A DNA stretch of 7,406 nucleotides from Nitrospirota bacterium. Its GTDB lineage: Bacteria; Nitrospirota; Thermodesulfovibrionia; Thermodesulfovibrionales; JdFR-88. Below, in pieces: positions 1-6,113 of the stretch (within the stretch, counting starts at the first letter, position 1; every line of letters begins with the position of its first letter). The notes under the pieces were generated by a model. The model saw only the letters and a program-made list of their open reading frames with translations. It did no database searches and was not told where the DNA came from. The stretch is taken from positions 1 through 7,406 of the forward strand of contig JAKAGP010000080.1 of assembly GCA_021825785.1 (NCBI GenBank), read 5' to 3'. The position numbers and the translations under genes are program-made.

Positions 1-1
1 T

Positions 2-292
2 TCCGATAAACGCATTTTTCTTTCCATAAGCGATCAGGGCCCCGGCATAGACCGGCAGGACATCGGCAAGATATTCGACCTTTTCTACAGCACCAAGGGG
101 CGAATGGGAACGGGACTTCCGATGGTCAAGCAGATAGTGGACGAGCATGGGGGAGAGATAGACGTGGAGAGTTCCGAAGGCGGGTCCGTATTTACGCTGT
201 ATTTCCCTGCGGGATGGATAGAGTTTGCCGGCTCGCTACCACTTAAGAAGGGCCGAGGCCCAGGTGAGCCCACCGCCGAAGGCCTCCAGTAA
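2..292 (+). CDS. Sensor histidine kinase, C-terminal ATPase domain (5' truncated by window edge)
   Basis: The last 96 residues of a two-component sensor kinase are visible; the sensor, dimerisation and N-box regions lie outside the window. The HATPase_c (GHKL) landmarks come in order: a G1 box DQGPGI at visible residues 11-16, an F box FDLFYSTK at 25-32, and a G2 box GTGL at 36-39 followed by VKQIVDEHGG. These bind ATP, which is used to phosphorylate the kinase's histidine. The usual domain end (TLYFP, then GW) falls at residues 65-72. About 24 more residues, rich in Gly, Pro and Lys, follow, and the last 18 are encoded antisense to the end of fabH. The G2 box reads GTGLPMVK, without the second GL of the common GTGLGL form. 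Signal and partner regulator cannot be inferred. The family is secure; the subfamily is not. Confidence 0.9.
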   Translation, partial: SDKRIFLSISDQGPGIDRQDIGKIFDLFYSTKGRMGTGLPMVKQIVDEHGGEIDVESSEGGSVFTLYFPAGWIEFAGSLPLKKGRGPGEPTAEGLQ

Positions 293-1219
293 TACGTAAT
301 CCCCTCGTTGCAGCCTTCCTGCCTTGGCGGCTTCATCCAGCGCGATGGGGATCGAGGCGGCAGAGGTATTGCCGAACCTGTCTATATTCACGGCCACCCT
401 GTCCATCGGGATCCCAAGTCTTTCAGCGGTCGCCTTTATTATCCTCAGGTTTGCCTGGTGCGGTATGAGAAGCGCGATCTGGGACGACTGCAGACCGTTT
501 GATTTAAGGGTATTGAGGACAAGGGTTTCGAGCGTCTTAACGGCCACCTTGAAGGTCTCATTGCCGCTCATATGGAGGTAATGAAGCCCTTTTTCCAATG
601 TCTCCGCGGAGGCGGGCATCTTTGACCCTCCCGCGGGTATCATAAGCAGGTCACCTTTGCTTCCGTCGGCGTGGATGTTCACGGAGACTATCCGCCCTTC
701 CCTGGCCTGTGCAGGTTCCACCAAAACCGCTCCGGCGCCATCACCAAACAATATGCAGGTAGAGCGGTCCTGCCAGTTGGTTATCTTCGAGAGTACCTCG
801 GAGCCCACAACAAGCACTTTGCTGTATTGTCCGCTGCGCACAAACGAATCGGCAACGGAGAGGGCATAAATAAAACCGGAACAGGCCGCGTTTACATCAA
901 AGGCCGCTGCATTCGAGGCGCCCAGTTTTTCCTGCAGCATGCAGGCCGCCGAAGGCACGAAGGTGTCGGGGGTGACTGTCGCAACTATGATCAATTCCAG
1001 TTCGGCGGGTTTCATCCCCCTTTGATTAAGGGCATTCTCCGCGGCCTTGACCGCGAGGTCCGAGCACGCCTGATTTTTGGAGGCTATCCTTCTTTCCTTT
1101 ATGCCCGTGCGAGCGGTGATCCATTCATCGCTGGTATCGACCATTTTTTCAAGGTCCTGGTTTGTCAGCTTTTTAACAGGCACGTAGGAGCCTGTAGCGC
1201 TAATTCTAGCCTGCCGCAA
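236..1219 (-). CDS. fabH: Beta-ketoacyl-ACP synthase III (FabH)
   Basis: This cytoplasmic thiolase-fold enzyme condenses an acyl-CoA primer, usually acetyl-CoA, with malonyl-ACP to start type II fatty-acid synthesis. The 327-residue protein has the family's usual length. The catalytic triad is complete: Cys113 in AACSGF, His254 in PHQAN and Asn284 in FGNTSAAS. The C-terminus GGGLTWASALLKW is typical. The start is TTG at 1217-1219: an in-frame stop lies four codons further upstream, and the N-terminus ([10 protein letters not shown]) already matches the family, so no ATG start is possible. The start lies inside the 3' end of plsX (14-bp overlap) with only a weak AAAGGG-like ribosome site, so translation is probably coupled to plsX. 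Its last 57 bases, including the stop, overlap the histidine kinase gene on the other strand. Primer specificity (straight or branched) cannot be read from the sequence. Confidence 0.97.
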   Translation of the reverse strand: MRQARISATGSYVPVKKLTNQDLEKMVDTSDEWITARTGIKERRIASKNQACSDLAVKAAENALNQRGMKPAELELIIVATVTPDTFVPSAACMLQEKLGASNAAAFDVNAACSGFIYALSVADSFVRSGQYSKVLVVGSEVLSKITNWQDRSTCILFGDGAGAVLVEPAQAREGRIVSVNIHADGSKGDLLMIPAGGSKMPASAETLEKGLHYLHMSGNETFKVAVKTLETLVLNTLKSNGLQSSQIALLIPHQANLRIIKATAERLGIPMDRVAVNIDRFGNTSAASIPIALDEAAKAGRLQRGDYVLLEAFGGGLTWASALLKW

Positions 1220-2240
1220 CGGGGTTCCCTTTCAAAGGCAGTGCTGTCTTGTTCTTATTTATCTCTTCTCTTATTATCTCGTACATTTTCTTCCTTGAGA
1301 ATTCAGACGCCACTTTAAGGGCGTTCTTGATGGCCTTCGAAGTGGACCGGCCGTGTCCTATTATGCACGTTCCGTTTATGCCCAGCAGGGGTGCGCCACC
1401 GTATTCAGCATAATCGGTCTTCTTTTTAAAACCCCTGAGGGCGCCCTTTATGAAGAGATAGCCAAGCCTTCCCGTAGGCAGACCGCCGATCTCCTGCTTA
1501 AGCATCTTTATGACCGTCTCGGCCAATCCTTCGCTGGTCTTAAGCACTATGTTACCGATAAAACCATCGCAGACGACGACGTCCGCTTCGCCTGAAAAAA
1601 GGTCCTTGCCCTCGATATTGCCCATAAAATTAAGACCGGAGGGCTGAATGAGCTTGAAGGACTCCTTCGTAAGCTCGTTGCCCTTGCTCTCCTCTTCCCC
1701 TATAGATAAGATAGCCACCCTAGGAGAAGGCCTGCCCAGTATATGTTTTGCGAAGGCGTTGCCCATCAGGGCAAACTGGAACAGATTGACGGGACTTGAG
1801 TCCACGTTGGCCCCAGCGTCTATAAGTACGAAAGGTTTTTTAAAGGTCGGCATCATGGCTGCAATGGCGGGACGGTCCACTCCTGTGGATGCGCCGAGCA
1901 CTATAAGCGCAAGCGCCATGACAACTCCCGAATGCCCCGCGCTTACGACCGCATGGGCCTCACCGGCCTTCACCAGGTCCACGGCCATGCGGATAGAGGA
2001 TTTTCTTTTCTTCCTTATGGCTGCCATGGGAGATTCTCCCATGCCTATAACCTCCGGGGCATGCGTTATCCTCACTCTCAGAGCGGGGAACCGCTTACCC
2101 ATAAGCTCTTTTCTTATAGATGGCTCATCCCCCACGAGTATGATCTCAAGATCATCATACTCGTTCAGGGCCTCGACAGCGCCCTCCACTATGGCCGAAG
2201 GAGCATGGTCTCCGCCCATTGCGTCCAGGGCGATTATCAT
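1206..2240 (-). CDS. plsX: Phosphate acyltransferase PlsX
   Basis: PlsX is a peripheral membrane enzyme that converts acyl-ACP and phosphate to acyl-phosphate, the acyl donor that PlsY uses to make lysophosphatidic acid. The 344-residue protein shows the family landmarks in order: DAMGGDHAP at 6-14, GMGESPM at 66-72, SAGHSG at 100-105 (SAGNTG in some relatives), LIDAGANVD at 139-147, GNIEG at 207-211 and CDGFIGN at 224-230. [12 protein letters not shown] segment follows in the last third. Its ATG overlaps the rpmF stop as ATGA, a sign of coupled translation. Its own stop lies within the beginning of fabH. The neighbours rpmF and fabH are its classic partners, supplying a ribosomal protein and the fatty acids whose acyl chains PlsX uses. 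The identification is secure. Confidence 0.97.
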   Translation of the reverse strand: MIIALDAMGGDHAPSAIVEGAVEALNEYDDLEIILVGDEPSIRKELMGKRFPALRVRITHAPEVIGMGESPMAAIRKKRKSSIRMAVDLVKAGEAHAVVSAGHSGVVMALALIVLGASTGVDRPAIAAMMPTFKKPFVLIDAGANVDSSPVNLFQFALMGNAFAKHILGRPSPRVAILSIGEEESKGNELTKESFKLIQPSGLNFMGNIEGKDLFSGEADVVVCDGFIGNIVLKTSEGLAETVIKMLKQEIGGLPTGRLGYLFIKGALRGFKKKTDYAEYGGAPLLGINGTCIIGHGRSTSKAIKNALKVASEFSRKKMYEIIREEINKNKTALPLKGNPVAAG

Positions 2241-2425
2241 CCTTCTTTTTCTACTACATTGAGGATCTTGCGTCCGTCATAAGTCCCGCACGCCGGACAG
2301 ACCCTGTGCGGCACCTTGGGCTCGCTGCACTCCGGGCATGCTACCAGGGCCGGCTGCTCGCCTTTCCAGTTTGCTCTCCTTTTATCTCTCCGGGACCTGG
2401 TATGTCTGTGTGTTGGGTTAGCCAT
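2237..2425 (-). CDS. rpmF: 50S ribosomal protein L32
   Basis: This is a 62-residue ribosomal large-subunit protein. The N-terminus [19 protein letters not shown] is the basic rRNA-binding part found across L32. Residues Cys30, Cys33, Cys43 and Cys46 form two CPxC pairs, so this is the zinc-ribbon (C+) form and not the zinc-free paralogue. The ATG at 2423-2425 has a clear ribosome site, AAGGAG six bases upstream, the strongest in this operon. The stop overlaps the plsX start by four bases. It lies 44 bp after the DUF177 gene, an AT-rich gap without an obvious terminator, so co-transcription is expected. Confidence 0.97.
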   Translation of the reverse strand: MANPTHRHTRSRRDKRRANWKGEQPALVACPECSEPKVPHRVCPACGTYDGRKILNVVEKEG

Positions 2426-2469
2426 TTTCCGCTCCTTTCCATGAACAAAAATTTAAAATTTCTTAAAAG

Positions 2470-2985
2470 TCAGTTGCTTTTGTTTTTATTTCCCTTGAAA
2501 TATTTTTTAAGCTCATCGAATGCCGATGGGGTCTTCTCTCCCGCGGGACATATGCAACCCTCCACGTTCAGATCCCGCCCACACCCGGGACATATTCCCT
2601 TGCAGGTCTCGCTACAAAGAACTTTTATAGGCACATTGAGGAAGATCTGCTCGGACGCAATGACGCCCGTATCGATCTCATCTTCTTTGTAAAAACCCAT
2701 ATCCAGCTCTTTCTTCCCGATCCCGCCGTGCTCTTCTTCCATCTCTTCCACAGGGTTATACACGAGGTCAACCGGCATGGAGACATCCTGGGCAAACTCC
2801 CGCAGACACCTGCTGCACATGAGCTTCATTTCGGCCTCTATAGTCCCATTTACCAGGACCTGGGGGCCTCTCTTGTCAATATGGAGCTTTACGCTGGCCA
2901 GCGTTTCATGCTCGTTGATCCCCACGGCAATCTGCTCATCCACATCCATTCCCTCTTCGGGTATTTCAGAAACTTTTATTTTCAT
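2470..2985 (-). CDS. yceD: DUF177 family protein (YceD-like), 23S rRNA accumulation/L32-linked
   Basis: This 171-residue protein belongs to the YceD/DUF177 family, which is nearly always encoded next to rpmF and has been linked to 23S rRNA accumulation or large-subunit assembly; its exact mechanism is unclear. The N-terminus MKIKVSEIPEEG is typical. The core CSRCLREF motif, with Cys57 and Cys60, is present. The C-terminal half has six more cysteines (124, 128, 132, 135, 144, 146) in a CKGICPGCGRDLN...CIC arrangement. As I recall, this is common in non-enterobacterial members and plausibly binds metal. The acidic stretch EEMEEEHGG (residues 80-88) separates the two parts. The ATG at 2983-2985 has only a weak TGGA-like ribosome site. 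It is the first gene of the operon, about 38 nt after the predicted transcription start. Confidence 0.9.
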   Translation of the reverse strand: MKIKVSEIPEEGMDVDEQIAVGINEHETLASVKLHIDKRGPQVLVNGTIEAEMKLMCSRCLREFAQDVSMPVDLVYNPVEEMEEEHGGIGKKELDMGFYKEDEIDTGVIASEQIFLNVPIKVLCSETCKGICPGCGRDLNVEGCICPAGEKTPSAFDELKKYFKGNKNKSN

Positions 2986-3029
2986 TACGGTTTATTCCAG
3001 TTTTTTATGGGATACCTTTGCAATCCTAC

Positions 3030-3059
3030 ATGATATAGATTCACGGCGGATTATGTCAA
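3030..3059 (-). promoter_or_regulatory. Predicted sigma-70-type promoter for yceD-rpmF-plsX-fabH
   Basis: Read on the minus strand, a perfect -35 box TTGACA (3054-3059) is followed, after 18 bases, by TATCAT (3030-3035), a five-of-six match to TATAAT. Transcription would start near 3023, leaving a leader of about 38 nt before the DUF177 ATG. It lies in the 126-bp gap after the HsdR_N-like gene, so the operon can be expressed independently of that gene. This is the best promoter match in the window, but it is a sequence match only. Confidence 0.7.
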
Positions 3060-3111
3060 CCGGAAAAGCCAATTCCCCCGCTAACATCCTGTGCCGCTCC
3101 CTTGACCAGAT

Positions 3112-3723
3112 TTACCGGTTGAACCGAAGCGGGATAATAGTTCCCTGGGGATGCCCAGCGGATTTTTGCCTGTTGGCGGAATCAGGGCTGCAAGCGCCGG
3201 GCACTCCGCAATCGATGACGTTAAAGGCAAGCAGTATCCGGCGCTCCTTCTCAAGCCTCTCCGGAGAAAGTGCGGCACAGCCCGGGCCTGCGGCAATCAG
3301 CATGGCGGCGGACCTGTCTGGAATAGCTGAAAGATCCTCCGAAATGAGGTCTCCGCTTTCCGTCCTTAAGACCCTCGAATAGTCAGAGCGTGTAACGACG
3401 GCTACGGGTATCAATCCGTCTTCCATCGCACGGCTGAATGCAAGCACATGCCTTTCTATAGACTCAAGAGCGGAAACGGCGCATTTTATCGCGATGATCC
3501 TTTTCCCGCCTGCCCGCACGATAAAATCCACGGAGCACCGCTCCTTCTGCCTGCTTGTTTCGATCTCAAAGGGGGCATCTATTTCTATGTCCTCATCCAG
3601 ATAGCCTTTTTCCTTTATCAGGAAATCATAAACCCGCTCCCTGATAAGCCCGGTCATCATGACAACGCCCCGCTCCTGTTCCCTGAGTTTCTCAAGGATC
3701 ATTTTTTCTTTTTCGCTGTCCAT
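3112..3723 (-). CDS. Stand-alone HsdR N-terminal-like (HSDR_N_2 type) protein, probably not an active nuclease
   Basis: The protein has 203 residues from the ATG at 3721-3723, or 208 from an in-frame TTG at 3736-3738; I prefer the ATG. Numbered from the TTG, RERVYDFLIKEKGYLDEDIEIDAPFEIE (33-60), then CSVDFIV (68-74) and RIIAIKCA (80-87), fit the PD-(D/E)XK-like fold of type I restriction R-subunit N-termini. Asp71 is present. The expected E-x-K of VVECKA-like family members appears instead as Lys85-Cys86-Ala87, so catalysis is doubtful. There is no helicase domain and no hsdM or hsdS gene nearby, so it is not part of a visible restriction system. Small proteins of this kind are annotated in other genomes, especially Deltaproteobacteria, without known function. 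After FNVIDC (172-177) comes a 31-residue tail with no recognisable motif. A role tied to the neighbouring operon would be guesswork. Confidence 0.75.
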   Translation of the reverse strand: MDSEKEKMILEKLREQERGVVMMTGLIRERVYDFLIKEKGYLDEDIEIDAPFEIETSRQKERCSVDFIVRAGGKRIIAIKCAVSALESIERHVLAFSRAMEDGLIPVAVVTRSDYSRVLRTESGDLISEDLSAIPDRSAAMLIAAGPGCAALSPERLEKERRILLAFNVIDCGVPGACSPDSANRQKSAGHPQGTIIPLRFNR

Positions 3724-3729
3724 AGAAAA

Positions 3730-3759
3730 ATTATACAATCCCCGGCTTTTTTATTCCAA
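3730..3759 (-). promoter_or_regulatory. Predicted promoter of the HsdR_N-like gene, possibly giving a leaderless mRNA
   Basis: On the minus strand a perfect TATAAT (3730-3735) is preceded, after 18 bases, by TTGGAA (3754-3759), a four-of-six match to TTGACA. A start seven bases after the -10 would fall on the A of the ATG at 3723. No Shine-Dalgarno sequence precedes that ATG (the bases before it read TATAATTTTTCT). If the TTG at 3738 were the true start, TATAAT would be codons 2-3. The -35 box sits inside the 21-bp tandem repeat. Confidence 0.5.
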
Positions 3760-3779
3760 CGCCCGCCTTTTTTATTTCA
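3738..3779. repeat. Two-copy 21-bp-period tandem repeat in the divergent promoter region
   Basis: CCCGGCTTTTTTATTCCA (3741-3758) recurs as CCCGCCTTTTTTATTTCA (3762-3779), 16 of 18 bases identical, with a period of 21 bp, about two helical turns. On the minus strand each unit ends in TTG, and the shared TTG is the beginning of the predicted -35 box. The T-tract is flanked by GC-rich sequence in both copies. The repeat could be a pair of operator half-sites or an A-tract UP-like element, or a chance duplication. The repeat itself is seen directly; the role is inference. Confidence 0.6.
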
Positions 3780-3807
3780 CCAGTAAAAAATATCTGTTTC
3801 ATACTGG
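3780..3807. promoter_or_regulatory. Inverted repeat CCAGTA-N16-TACTGG, possible operator
   Basis: CCAGTA at 3780-3785 and TACTGG at 3802-3807 are perfect inverted arms with a 16-base spacer, so their centres lie 22 bp apart, close to two helical turns. The dyad lies directly beside the tandem repeat, between the two divergent genes. The arms are short and the spacer long, so a protein-binding dyad is more plausible than a stable RNA hairpin. No known regulator site is recognised, and chance is possible. Confidence 0.3.
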
Positions 3808-3858
3808 CGATACGCACTTCCAAACTACCTCCCGTTCCAGCCAGCCTCTCTAAAAGCC

Positions 3859-3888
3859 TTGAAAATGTAAGAAAAAAAGTTTTATTCT
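3859..3888 (+). promoter_or_regulatory. Candidate promoter for the pheA-hisC-aroF-tyrA operon
   Basis: TTGAAA (3859-3864) and TATTCT (3883-3888) are separated by 18 bases and match the sigma-70 consensus at five and four positions. The start would be near 3895, six bases before the pheA ATG. TCTAAT (3886-3891) is an alternative -10 box but has no suitably spaced -35 partner. No ribosome site is present before the ATG. No leader peptide rich in Phe or Tyr codons and no attenuator hairpin could be found in 3739-3900. Confidence 0.4.
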
Positions 3889-3900
3889 AATGATATTCCT

Positions 3901-4983
3901 ATGGGCAAAATAGAAGATCTGAGAAAGAACATTGACGCGATAGACCTTGACATCCTAAAGCTCCTGAACGAACGGGCTTCTCTCGCCGTTGAGGTAGGCA
4001 AGGAAAAAAAGGAAAAGAAGATATCATGCTATGCCCCAGAGAGGGAAAAAGAGGTCATATCAAACCTCGTGGAGCATAACGCAGGACCCCTTTCCAACGA
4101 GACGGTAAAGGGCCTTTACAGGGAAATAATATCGGCTTCCCGGTCCCTGGAAGAGCCTCTCAAGGTGGCCTATTTCGGTCCGATCGCTACATTTACGCAC
4201 ATGGCCGCGCTAAGACATTTCGGGTCCTCCAACGATTTCATACCGGCTGACAGCATAAGGGCGGTCTTTGGAGAGGTGGAATCCGGCCGCGCCGTTTACG
4301 GTGTGGTGCCTATAGAGAACTCTAACGAGGGGGTCGTAAATTACACCCTCGATATGTTCACCGATTCCGACCTGCTCGTGTCCGGCGAGATCATGCTTGA
4401 GATATCGCAGAACCTTCTTTCCCTGAGCGGAGAGCTCTCCAAGGTAAAACGCATATACTCCTTTCTGCCCGCCACGGCCCAGTGCAAGGGATGGCTTGAA
4501 AAGAACATGTCCGGGGTCCCCATTGTAGAGGCATCGAGTACGGCAAATGCGGCCGAGATCGCTTCCGGCGACGCAGAGGCCGCGGCGATTGCCGGCGAGG
4601 CGGCGGCGAGGATCTACAACCTTAAATTCGCAGCCGGGGACATCCAGGACGGAAAACACAATTTTACCCGCTTCCTCGTAATAAGCAAGGTGCAGCCCGG
4701 CAGGACGGGAAGGGACAAGACATCTATAATGTTCTCTGTGAAGGACCGTCCCGGAGCGCTCTATGATATCCTTGCTCCGCTTAAAAAGGGGGGCATAAAC
4801 CTTACAAAAATTGAGTCGCGCCCTTCCAAGAGAAAGGCATGGGAATATATTTTCTTTGTGGACATGCGGGGGCACATCCAGGACAAGCCGCTCCGCAAGG
4901 CCATACAGGCGATCAAAAAAGACTGCCTTTATCTGAAGATACTAGGTTCATATCCGATGGTGGACGATGATAAAAGCCCCTGA
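3901..4983 (+). CDS. pheA: Bifunctional chorismate mutase/prephenate dehydratase with ACT domain
   Basis: This cytoplasmic enzyme converts chorismate to prephenate and then to phenylpyruvate, the phenylalanine branch. Residues 1-85 are an AroQ-type all-helical mutase (LRKNIDAIDLDILKLLNERA, then VGKEKK). Residues 87-263 are the dehydratase: YFGPIATFTHMAAL (91-104), VPIENSNEGVV (136-146) and HNFTRFLVIS (253-262), which contains the catalytic Thr256. An ACT domain (about 274-350) carries GALY (285-288) and ESRP (305-308), the phenylalanine-binding motifs, so feedback inhibition by Phe is expected. The 360 residues are the usual length. The ATG at 3901 fits the family N-terminus exactly, although no ribosome site precedes it. 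Its end overlaps hisC by 17 bp. It heads an aromatic amino-acid operon. Confidence 0.97.
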   Translation: MGKIEDLRKNIDAIDLDILKLLNERASLAVEVGKEKKEKKISCYAPEREKEVISNLVEHNAGPLSNETVKGLYREIISASRSLEEPLKVAYFGPIATFTHMAALRHFGSSNDFIPADSIRAVFGEVESGRAVYGVVPIENSNEGVVNYTLDMFTDSDLLVSGEIMLEISQNLLSLSGELSKVKRIYSFLPATAQCKGWLEKNMSGVPIVEASSTANAAEIASGDAEAAAIAGEAAARIYNLKFAAGDIQDGKHNFTRFLVISKVQPGRTGRDKTSIMFSVKDRPGALYDILAPLKKGGINLTKIESRPSKRKAWEYIFFVDMRGHIQDKPLRKAIQAIKKDCLYLKILGSYPMVDDDKSP

Positions 4984-6070
4984 CCACGTGCTCAAAGTGA
5001 AGGCTTATGTCCCGGGCAAACCCATGGAGGAGCTTGAGCGCGAGCTTGGCATCAAGGACCCTGTAAAACTGGCCTCGAACGAAAACCCCCTTGGCCCCTC
5101 CCCGCTTGCCCTGGAAGCGGTGATTTCCGAGCTTTCAAAAAAGGGGATAAACCGGTATCCGGATGGAAGCGGCTTTTATCTTAAAAAGAAACTCTCAAAA
5201 ACCCTTGGCACAGATCCCGGATGCCTGATCCTTGGCAACGGCTCGAACGAGATCATCGATATTGCCGCGAGGACCTTTTTGAGGCCGGGAGATGAGGCCG
5301 TAATGGCGGCCCCCTCTTTCGTGGTCTATTCCATGTCTGTCACGCTTCAGGGCGCAACCGCTGTCGAGGTACCGCTTGATGGTCTTTTGAGACATGACCT
5401 GACGAGCATGGCTCAGGCCATAACACCCAAGACAAAAATGGTCTTCATAGCGAACCCGAACAACCCGACAGGAACGATAAATTACACGCTGGAATATGAC
5501 AGTTTTTTCGCCGGAATACCGGACGATGTACTGGTCGTAATCGATGAGGCATATATAGAATACGTCACCAGCCGGGATTACCCTGACAGCATGAAATATC
5601 TTTCGGAAGGCAAGAACGTGCTTATACTGAGGACGTTCTCCAAGATATACGGGCTGGCCGGCCTCAGGACCGGATACGGCATAAGCCACTGCGAGATACT
5701 GGCACAGATGGAGCGGGTACGGGCACCGTTCAATGCCAACTCATTGGGCCAGGCGGCGGCATTGCGGGCCCTCGATGACGCGGCCCACGTCAGCCGCTCC
5801 AGGGAGATCAATGAGCAGGGAAAGGAATTTCTGTACAGGGAACTCTCCGCGCTCGGCTATGAGTATGTGACGACGGAGGCCAATTTCATTTATATACGCG
5901 TAAGTGACGCGCAGGGCCTTTTTGACGCATTGCTGAAGGAAGGGGTTATAATCAGGCCCGCCGGGCAGGAAGCCGTCCGCGTCACCATAGGGCTGCCGGA
6001 GGAAAACAGAAGGTTTATTAATTCGATGAAAAAAACAAAAAGCAAAAATATCCGCGGAGCCAAAAAATAA
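4967..6070 (+). CDS. hisC: HisC-family PLP aminotransferase (histidinol-phosphate and/or aromatic aminotransferase)
   Basis: This is a fold-type I PLP aminotransferase of 367 residues, the normal length for HisC. Visible landmarks are [13 protein letters not shown] (34-46), NGSNEIID (91-98), ANPNNPTGT (162-170), DEAYIEY (193-199), the PLP lysine Lys226 in [16 protein letters not shown], and [11 protein letters not shown] (337-347) with the substrate-carboxylate arginine. By sequence it is a histidinol-phosphate aminotransferase (HisC). Its position between pheA and aroF, with no his genes in view, suggests it also or mainly transaminates phenylpyruvate and 4-hydroxyphenylpyruvate (or prephenate), as HisC proteins of some bacteria do. 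It begins inside the pheA 3' end, after a GGTGG-like ribosome site with short spacing, so coupling is likely. The Lys-rich tail ([14 protein letters not shown]) is encoded by A-rich DNA. The family is certain; the in vivo substrate is not. Confidence 0.9.
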   Translation: MIKAPDHVLKVKAYVPGKPMEELERELGIKDPVKLASNENPLGPSPLALEAVISELSKKGINRYPDGSGFYLKKKLSKTLGTDPGCLILGNGSNEIIDIAARTFLRPGDEAVMAAPSFVVYSMSVTLQGATAVEVPLDGLLRHDLTSMAQAITPKTKMVFIANPNNPTGTINYTLEYDSFFAGIPDDVLVVIDEAYIEYVTSRDYPDSMKYLSEGKNVLILRTFSKIYGLAGLRTGYGISHCEILAQMERVRAPFNANSLGQAAALRALDDAAHVSRSREINEQGKEFLYRELSALGYEYVTTEANFIYIRVSDAQGLFDALLKEGVIIRPAGQEAVRVTIGLPEENRRFINSMKKTKSKNIRGAKK

Positions 6071-6102
6071 AAAAACGTCTGAAAATAAATTTCAAAAAAC
6101 CT

Positions 6103-6109
6103 GGGAGGA
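6103..6109 (+). promoter_or_regulatory. Strong ribosome binding site deciding the TTG start of DAHP synthase
   Basis: GGGAGGA ends four bases before the TTG at 6114. It is the best Shine-Dalgarno match in the right-hand operon and supports TTG, not a later ATG, as the start. The same operon's pheA and tyrA starts lack any comparable site. Confidence 0.8.
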
Positions 6110-6113
6110 TAAA

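Noticed and set aside
671..1318. Long open frame (215 codons) on the + strand over fabH
   Set aside because: It is antisense to a clearly conserved FabH with its full catalytic triad. The product has no recognisable motif, and such frames arise from codon bias.
1648..2262. 204-codon open frame on the + strand over plsX
   Set aside because: It is antisense to conserved PlsX, low-complexity and Ser/Pro-rich, with no family resemblance.
3066..3110. Weak hairpin GGAA...TTCC after the HsdR_N-like gene, as a possible terminator
   Set aside because: The stem is only about four base pairs, and no T-run follows on the minus strand.
3112..3723. A restriction-modification or defence system
   Set aside because: Only an HsdR_N-like domain is present; there is no helicase, methylase, specificity subunit, toxin or mobile-element signal, and the nuclease residues look degenerate.
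3741..3776. GC-rich stretches followed by T6 runs, resembling intrinsic terminators
   Set aside because: Neither T-run is preceded by a stem that can pair; only a 4-base self-complementary CCGG is present. They are better read as a tandem repeat.
3865..3870. ATGTAA start-stop pair upstream of pheA
   Set aside because: It lies upstream of the predicted transcription start and inside the promoter spacer, so it is probably not transcribed in the pheA mRNA.
3890..3913. Seven-codon frame (MIFLWAK) overlapping the pheA start out of frame
   Set aside because: It has no ribosome site, would start upstream of the predicted mRNA 5' end, and has only one Phe codon, so it is not a credible leader peptide.
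4210..4875. 221-codon open frame on the - strand over pheA
   Set aside because: It is antisense to the PheA dehydratase and ACT domains, and has no motif or ribosome site.
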